The translations under genes and the position numbers were made by a program. Positions 62,565-64,000 of a DNA stretch of 64,000 nucleotides are shown one piece after another. The notes under the pieces are model-generated. The model was given only the letters and a program-made list of their open reading frames with translations, was not told the DNA's origin and did no database searches. The stretch lies in contig JANDJZ010000129.1 in assembly GCA_027943245.1 (NCBI GenBank), positions 28,930 to 92,929 of the forward strand. Direction: 5' to 3'. How positions within the stretch are numbered: the first letter of the stretch is position 1; each line of letters starts with the position of its first letter. The DNA is from Acanthamoeba sp. SK_2022b (taxonomy: Eukaryota; Discosea; Longamoebia; Acanthamoebidae).

Positions 62565-64000
62565 TTATTTCAGATCGGCGTTATCAAAGTTGAACGAGGT
62601 ATCCGGCATCACGTAGAAGCCGCTCAGCTGTTTGCTGTTGGCCGACAACAGACGTTCGGTCGCCAGGAAGATCCAGGGCGCGTCGGCCCAGATGCGATCC
62701 TGCGCGTCCTGATACAGTTTCTGCTTCTCGGCGCGATCGGTGGTCGCCAACGCGTCGGTCAGATCCTTGTCCACCTGCGGGTTGCTGTAGAACGCGGTGT
62801 TGAACTGCTTCGGCGGCGCCGCCTGGGTAGAGAACAGCGGCGACAGCGCCCAGTCCGCTTCCCCGGTCGAGGCCGACCAGCCGGTGTAGAACAGCCGCAC
62901 CCCGGTGTCCTTCACCCCGACGCTCTCCACCTGCGCCGCACGCTGCCCGGCATCCATCGCCGTCACCGTCACTTTCACCCCCACCTGCGCCAGCTGCTGT
63001 TGGGTGAACTGCAGCACCTTCTGCGCGGTGCTGTGGTTGTGGGAAGACCACAGCGTGGTGGTGAAGCCGTTCGGGTAGCCGGCCTCTTTCAGCAGCTCGC
63101 GCGCCTTGGCCGGATCGTACGGCCACGGCTTATAGCGGGCGGCGAAGTCAATGGCCGGCGGCACCGGGCCTTCCGCCGGCACCGCGTAACCGGCGAACGC
63201 CACCTTGATCAGCGCGTCCTTGTTGATGGCGTAGTTCAGCGCCTGGCGCACCTTCGGGTTGTCGAACGGCTTTTGGGTGACGTTCATGCTGATGTAACGC
63301 TGCAGGATAGACGGGGCGGCCACCACGTCCAACTTGGCGTTGCCCTCCAGCACCTTGGCCTGCTCGTAAGGGATCGGGAAGGCGAAGGTCGCCTCGCCGG
63401 TCTGCAACATCGCCGCGCGGGTGTTGTTATCCACCACCGGTCGCCAGGTGATGCTGTCGAGCTTCGGCAGCCCCGGCTGCCAGTAGCCGTCGAACTTCTT
63501 CACCTTGACGAAATCGGTCTGGTTCCAGGTCACGAACTGATACGGCCCGGTACCAACCGGGTGGAAACCGATCTCCTTGCCGTATTGCTTCAGCGCCGCC
63601 GGCGAGATGATCGCCGCCGCCGGGTGCGCCAGGTTGTTGACGAACGCCGAGAACGGCGCCTTCAGCACGATCTTCACCGTATTGGCGTCCACCGCCTCGG
63701 TTTTGTCGATCATCTTAAACAGGTTGTAGCGCTTGAGGTGGCTGTCCGGGTTGCTGGCGCGATCGAGGTTGATCTTCACCGCTTCGGCGTTGAACGCGGT
63801 GCCGTCGTGGAATTTAATCCCCTGGCGCAGTTTGACCGTGTAGGTCAGGCCGTCTTTGCTGACCTCATAGCTGTCCGCCAGCACGTTCACCAGCTTCTTG
63901 TCCTTATCGAAGCCGAACAGCCCCTGATAGAAAGACTTGGCCACCGCCTGCGACAGCGTGTCGTTGGCGTCGTAAGGATCGAGGGTGGTGAAATTGGAGG
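62565..64000 (-). CDS. gsiB: Glutathione-binding protein GsiB (5' end outside window)
   Basis: Periplasmic solute-binding protein of the Dpp/Opp class (SBP family 5). The frame is open to the window end; about 478 of roughly 510 residues are present. Visible parts are [20 protein letters not shown] near the upstream edge, [78 protein letters not shown] and the end [12 protein letters not shown], all close to E. coli GsiB. The signal peptide and, probably, gsiA lie beyond position 64000. Confidence 0.94.
   Translation of the reverse strand, partial: SNFTTLDPYDANDTLSQAVAKSFYQGLFGFDKDKKLVNVLADSYEVSKDGLTYTVKLRQGIKFHDGTAFNAEAVKINLDRASNPDSHLKRYNLFKMIDKTEAVDANTVKIVLKAPFSAFVNNLAHPAAAIISPAALKQYGKEIGFHPVGTGPYQFVTWNQTDFVKVKKFDGYWQPGLPKLDSITWRPVVDNNTRAAMLQTGEATFAFPIPYEQAKVLEGNAKLDVVAAPSILQRYISMNVTQKPFDNPKVRQALNYAINKDALIKVAFAGYAVPAEGPVPPAIDFAARYKPWPYDPAKARELLKEAGYPNGFTTTLWSSHNHSTAQKVLQFTQQQLAQVGVKVTVTAMDAGQRAAQVESVGVKDTGVRLFYTGWSASTGEADWALSPLFSTQAAPPKQFNTAFYSNPQVDKDLTDALATTDRAEKQKLYQDAQDRIWADAPWIFLATERLLSANSKQLSGFYVMPDTSFNFDNADLK

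Overview
The window looks like chromosome of an enterobacterium, most likely Serratia marcescens or a close relative. The best evidence is an S-layer gene (slaA) beside a Lip-type ABC exporter (lipB, lipC), an arrangement described in S. marcescens. The housekeeping genes match Escherichia coli proteins closely in length and motif, and the backbone is GC-rich. No rRNA, tRNA, insertion sequence, phage or CRISPR array was seen. Species assignment is inference.

Layout. (1) 1-6371, minus strand: slaA, lipB and the 5' part of lipC, a type I secretion unit for the S-layer protein. (2) 6372-7186: a non-coding boundary with a perfect 7-bp tandem repeat, a long stretch whose minus-strand RNA would be C-rich and G-poor, and a hairpin terminator. 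(3) 7187-30035, minus strand: an 18-gene exopolysaccharide/capsule locus, clearly AT-richer than its flanks. It starts behind a JUMPStart/ops element (30106-30148) and runs galU, galF, wza, a first wzc, an EpsG-type polymerase, glycosyltransferases, glf, then wzb and a second wzc, more glycosyltransferases, a second polymerase-like protein, an ATP-grasp protein and wbaP. (4) 30668-45109: conserved genes: yegH, dcuC, asmA-dcd-udk, a PAP2 phosphatase, mrp(apbC)/metG divergent, an orphan sugar-binding protein, an MFS transporter and yohJK. (5) 45247-55996: cdd, maeA, sanA, the galactose transport operon mglBAC with its regulator galS, yeiB and folE. (6) 56241-64000: an MFS gene divergent from a PtrR-like LysR regulator, the formaldehyde detoxification pair frmA-fghA, and the glutathione importer genes gsiD, gsiC and partial gsiB, with two tiny possible ORFs at the 3' end.

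How the polysaccharide genes fit together: GalU makes UDP-glucose, Glf makes UDP-galactofuranose, and WbaP probably loads the first sugar phosphate on undecaprenyl phosphate. Seven glycosyltransferases or candidates build the repeat unit, one or both polymerase-like proteins extend it, and Wza with the Wzc kinases and the Wzb phosphatase export it. No Wzx flippase and no wzi are visible. wza is separated from wzb-wzc by a block that carries its own wzc, which suggests a composite locus.

Main points for follow-up are the split, two-kinase export system, the rut-like and tandem-repeat boundary between this locus and slaA, a MetJ-box-like triplet before an orphan periplasmic binding protein, and the two tiny ORFs behind gsiD.
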